This document shows positions 61,866-64,000 of a DNA stretch of 64,000 nt, piece after piece. Numbering within the stretch: the first letter of the stretch is position 1; every line of letters begins with the position of its first letter. Source of the stretch: Staphylococcus lutrae (GTDB lineage Bacteria > Bacillota > Bacilli > Staphylococcales > Staphylococcaceae); assembly GCF_002101335.1 (NCBI RefSeq), contig NZ_CP020773.1, positions 1,860,001-1,924,000 on the forward strand. Direction: 5' to 3'. The position numbers and the translations under genes are program-made. The notes under the pieces are model-generated. The model ran no database searches. It saw only the letters and a list, made by a program, of their open reading frames with translations, and was not told the origin of the DNA.

Positions 61866-63674
61866 ATGAGTCAACAATTGACTAGAGAAGCACAAGAACA
61901 AAAATATCCTGAATATTCATGGGATTTAACAACCATTTTTGAGAACGATGAAGCATGGGAACAGGCTTTTAAAAAGGTAGAAAGCTATCTTGGTAAAGAA
62001 GAACAATTCAAAGGTCATTTAGGCGATAGTGCTGAAACATTATTTCAAGCACTTGCATTAGAAGACGAGGTTGAAACAGAGTTAGAAACAGTCTATGTCT
62101 ATGCGCATTTAAAACAGGATCAAGATACAGCAAATGACAAATATACAGGTTTTGAAGCACGTGCACATCAATTAGCAATTAAACTCAGTTCAACATGGAG
62201 TTTCCTAGTGCCTGAATTATTGCAAATTGATGAAAAAACAATTGAATCTTTTGTAGCTGAGCATGAAGGATTAAAACGTTTTGAATTTGATTTACAATTA
62301 ATTAATCAAAAACGACCTCATGTATTAGATGCAGATAAAGAAAAATTGTTAGCTGAAGTGCAGGACGCACTTTCAACACCTAGCAATGTGTTTAGTATGT
62401 TTGATAATGCAGATTTAACATTTGAAGATGTGACTGACAAAGATGGAAAAACGCATCCATTAACACAAGGGACTTTTATTAAATATTTAGAGTCAGATGA
62501 TCGTGTGTTACGCCAATCTGCTTATAATGAAATGTATAAAGCTTATGGGAGCTATAATAATACACTCGCTGCAACATTAGCAGGTGAAGTGAAGAAGCAT
62601 GTATTTAATGCACGTTCTCATAATTATAAAAGTGCACGTGGACAAGCATTAAGCAACAACCATATCCCAGAAGAAGTGTATGACAACTTAGTTAAAACCG
62701 TACATAAATATCTACCGCTATTACATCGTTATACTCAATTGCGAAAAGAATTACTCGGTGTAGATGAATTGAAAATGTACGATATGTATACACCAATGGT
62801 AAAAGATATCCAATTTGAGATGCCATATGATGAAGCCGTAGAGTGGATGTTGAAAGGTTTAGCACCAATGGGCGAAGAATATTTAAACGTGATCAAAGAA
62901 GGGCTAGACAACAGATGGGTTGACGTTTATGAAAATAAAGGTAAACGTTCAGGCGCATATTCATCAGGTGCACATCAAACGAACCCATTTATTTTATTGA
63001 ACTGGTCGGATACTGTTTCTGACTTGTATACACTTGTTCATGAATTTGGACATTCAGCGCATAGTTACTTCAGTCGTAAAAATCAACCGTCCAATATGAG
63101 TGATTACTCTATTTTTGTTGCGGAAGTGGCATCAACATGTAATGAAGCGTTGTTGAGTCATTATATGGATCAGCATTTGGATGACAAACGTCGCTTATTG
63201 TTACTCAACCAAGAATTAGAGCGATTCCGTGCGACATTATTCCGTCAGACGATGTTTGCAGAGTTTGAACATAAAATTCATCAAATTGAAGAAGCGGGAG
63301 AGCCTTTAACCGCAACGCGTATGAATGAAGAATATGCAGCATTAAATCGTCAATATTTTGGCGACACAGTGGAAACAGATGAAAATATTAGTAAAGAATG
63401 GTCACGCATTCCGCATTTTTATATGAACTATTACGTTTATCAATATGCGACAGGTTACAGTGCTGCGCAAAGTTTGAGTCATCAAATTTTAACAGAAGGT
63501 CAACCTGCAGTAGAACGTTATATCAATGAATTTTTGAAAAAAGGAAGTTCGAATTATCCAATAGAAATTTTGAAAAATGCAGGTGTTGATATGACGACTC
63601 CAGAACCAATTGAAGATGCGTGTAAAGTGTTTGAACAAAAATTAGATACTTTTGAAAAATTAATGAAAGCTTGA
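61866..63674 (+). CDS. pepF: oligoendopeptidase F (M3B)
   Basis: A 602-residue cytosolic zinc peptidase degrading oligopeptides. The HExxH motif is in LVHEFGHSAHSYFS, with the downstream Glu in EVASTCNEALLSHY. ILLNWSDTVSDLY precedes the active site. SD GAGGAGGAG precedes ATG by about 7 nt. It fits with Opp uptake and PepA as a peptide-use set. In S. aureus the same gene is followed by RsaE and yjbH. Confidence 0.95.
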   Translation: MSQQLTREAQEQKYPEYSWDLTTIFENDEAWEQAFKKVESYLGKEEQFKGHLGDSAETLFQALALEDEVETELETVYVYAHLKQDQDTANDKYTGFEARAHQLAIKLSSTWSFLVPELLQIDEKTIESFVAEHEGLKRFEFDLQLINQKRPHVLDADKEKLLAEVQDALSTPSNVFSMFDNADLTFEDVTDKDGKTHPLTQGTFIKYLESDDRVLRQSAYNEMYKAYGSYNNTLAATLAGEVKKHVFNARSHNYKSARGQALSNNHIPEEVYDNLVKTVHKYLPLLHRYTQLRKELLGVDELKMYDMYTPMVKDIQFEMPYDEAVEWMLKGLAPMGEEYLNVIKEGLDNRWVDVYENKGKRSGAYSSGAHQTNPFILLNWSDTVSDLYTLVHEFGHSAHSYFSRKNQPSNMSDYSIFVAEVASTCNEALLSHYMDQHLDDKRRLLLLNQELERFRATLFRQTMFAEFEHKIHQIEEAGEPLTATRMNEEYAALNRQYFGDTVETDENISKEWSRIPHFYMNYYVYQYATGYSAAQSLSHQILTEGQPAVERYINEFLKKGSSNYPIEILKNAGVDMTTPEPIEDACKVFEQKLDTFEKLMKA

Positions 63675-63738
63675 TAAGATTGAATCCGTTTACAATATGT
63701 CGGATTTGTGAAAGTTTTACTTTTAGGATTGAAATGGG

Positions 63739-63767
63739 TTGAAACAACGTGACACACATGATATATT
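63739..63767 (+). promoter_or_regulatory. promoter of RsaE
   Basis: TTGAAA (63739-63744), 17-nt spacer, TATATT (63762-63767). The transcription start is expected near 63774. Confidence 0.8.
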
Positions 63768-63773
63768 ATGAGC

Positions 63774-63870
63774 ATGAAATTAATCACATTACAAACATAC
63801 CCCTTTGTTTGAAGTGAAAAATTTCTCCCATCCCCTTTGTTTAGCGCCGTGTCGAAACACGGCGTTTTTT
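63774..63870 (+). ncRNA. rsaE: small regulatory RNA RsaE (RoxS family)
   Basis: A transcript of about 97 nt between a sigma-A promoter and a strong terminator, in the place downstream of pepF where S. aureus carries rsaE. The sequence contains the two unpaired C-rich seeds, CCCCTTTGTTT at 63800-63810 and again at 63832-63842, with CTCCCATCCCC. This is very close to the S. aureus RNA as I know it. RsaE is under SrrAB control there and pairs with SD sequences of mRNAs for opp3A, TCA-cycle and arginine catabolism genes. Exact 5' end is inferred from the promoter. Confidence 0.92.
63845..63870 (+). terminator. terminator of RsaE
   Basis: Perfect 8-bp stem CGCCGTGT / ACACGGCG (63845-63852, 63857-63864) with CGAA loop and T6. 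Confidence 0.95.
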
Positions 63871-63936
63871 ATATTGGAAAATCTATCTGTTTAACGTAAC
63901 TCGGATAATGATATAGTGTTCAAAAAATATGCCTGA

Positions 63937-64000
63937 TACTTTTAACGGTTGGTGAGTTTATCACTGACCGTTATTTTTGTTTTAAATACAAAAATAGCAC
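63937..64000 (+). repeat. 64-bp ISL3-end repeat, copy 2, at the window edge
   Basis: Matches the reverse complement of 16935-16998 at 62 of 64 positions. In copy 1 this segment leads into an ISL3 transposase start, so a second ISL3 element, complete or broken, probably continues to the right. The bases left of 63937 do not match the GGTTCTTT end seen in copy 1. Confidence 0.8.

Overview
This window looks like a chromosomal segment of a Staphylococcus, probably not S. aureus itself. It has low GC and is dense with SD-led genes. It carries staphylococcal-type gene sets in familiar order: mnhA-G; argH-argG; pgi-spsA-spsB-addB-addA; clpB; fabH-fabF; opp3BCDFA; trpS-spxA-mecA-coiA-pepF. It also carries the sRNA RsaE downstream of pepF. 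Protein divergence, and rocA lying beside rocD-gudB (in S. aureus rocA is elsewhere), suggest another species, perhaps of the hyicus/intermedius group. That placement is inference.

Layout. 1-5.4 kb: Fe-S and redox genes (end of yuzD, yutJ, yuzB, a HesB/IscA-type carrier, type II NADH dehydrogenase), interrupted by an unusual stand-alone M50 intramembrane protease gene. 5.7-9.1 kb: leucyl aminopeptidase, a YuiF-type transporter, a hotdog thioesterase. 9.3-15.1 kb: the seven-gene Mnh Na+/H+ antiporter operon on the minus strand. 15.2-17.9 kb: kapB, cyclophilin, yugE, an ISL3-type insertion relic, a cold-shock gene and an S1-domain protein. 18.2-22.9 kb: rocA-rocD-gudB, a route from ornithine/proline to glutamate and 2-oxoglutarate, behind a promoter with two cre-like boxes. 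23-26.8 kb: glpQ, then argGH. 27-38.7 kb: pgi, spsA (catalytically dead by sequence), spsB, addB-addA, yisK, yisL. 39-41.6 kb: CoA-disulfide reductase, a Cof-type phosphatase, sufT. 41.9-47.9 kb: an OatA-like acetyltransferase, clpB with two CtsR boxes, a secreted class C acid phosphatase. 48.1-50.7 kb: a DUF2929 gene and fabH-fabF behind a perfect FapR palindrome. 51.2-57.6 kb: a DUF3899 gene and the opp operon with a CodY-like box. 57.6-64 kb: trpS, spxA, mecA, coiA, pepF, RsaE, and the edge of another ISL3-type repeat.

How the genes work together. Opp imports peptides, and PepF and PepA degrade them. Roc/Gud burns the resulting arginine, ornithine and proline carbon, while ArgGH makes arginine. 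CcpA-, CodY- and possibly ArgR-type sites place this carbon and nitrogen flow under global control. RsaE, known in S. aureus to repress opp3A and central metabolism mRNAs, lies about 6 kb from its opp target. Spx, MecA and ClpB belong to the protein quality control network.

The least conventional items are four. First, the M50 protease gene has its best start signal 36 nt upstream, cut by an in-frame TAG. Second, a 64-bp ISL3-end repeat occurs at about 17.0 kb and, inverted, at the right edge of the window. Third, a long hairpin lies between rocA and rocD. Fourth, a 22-codon Cys-rich ORF lies between spxA and mecA. I saw no tRNA, rRNA, CRISPR array, prophage or complete transposon.
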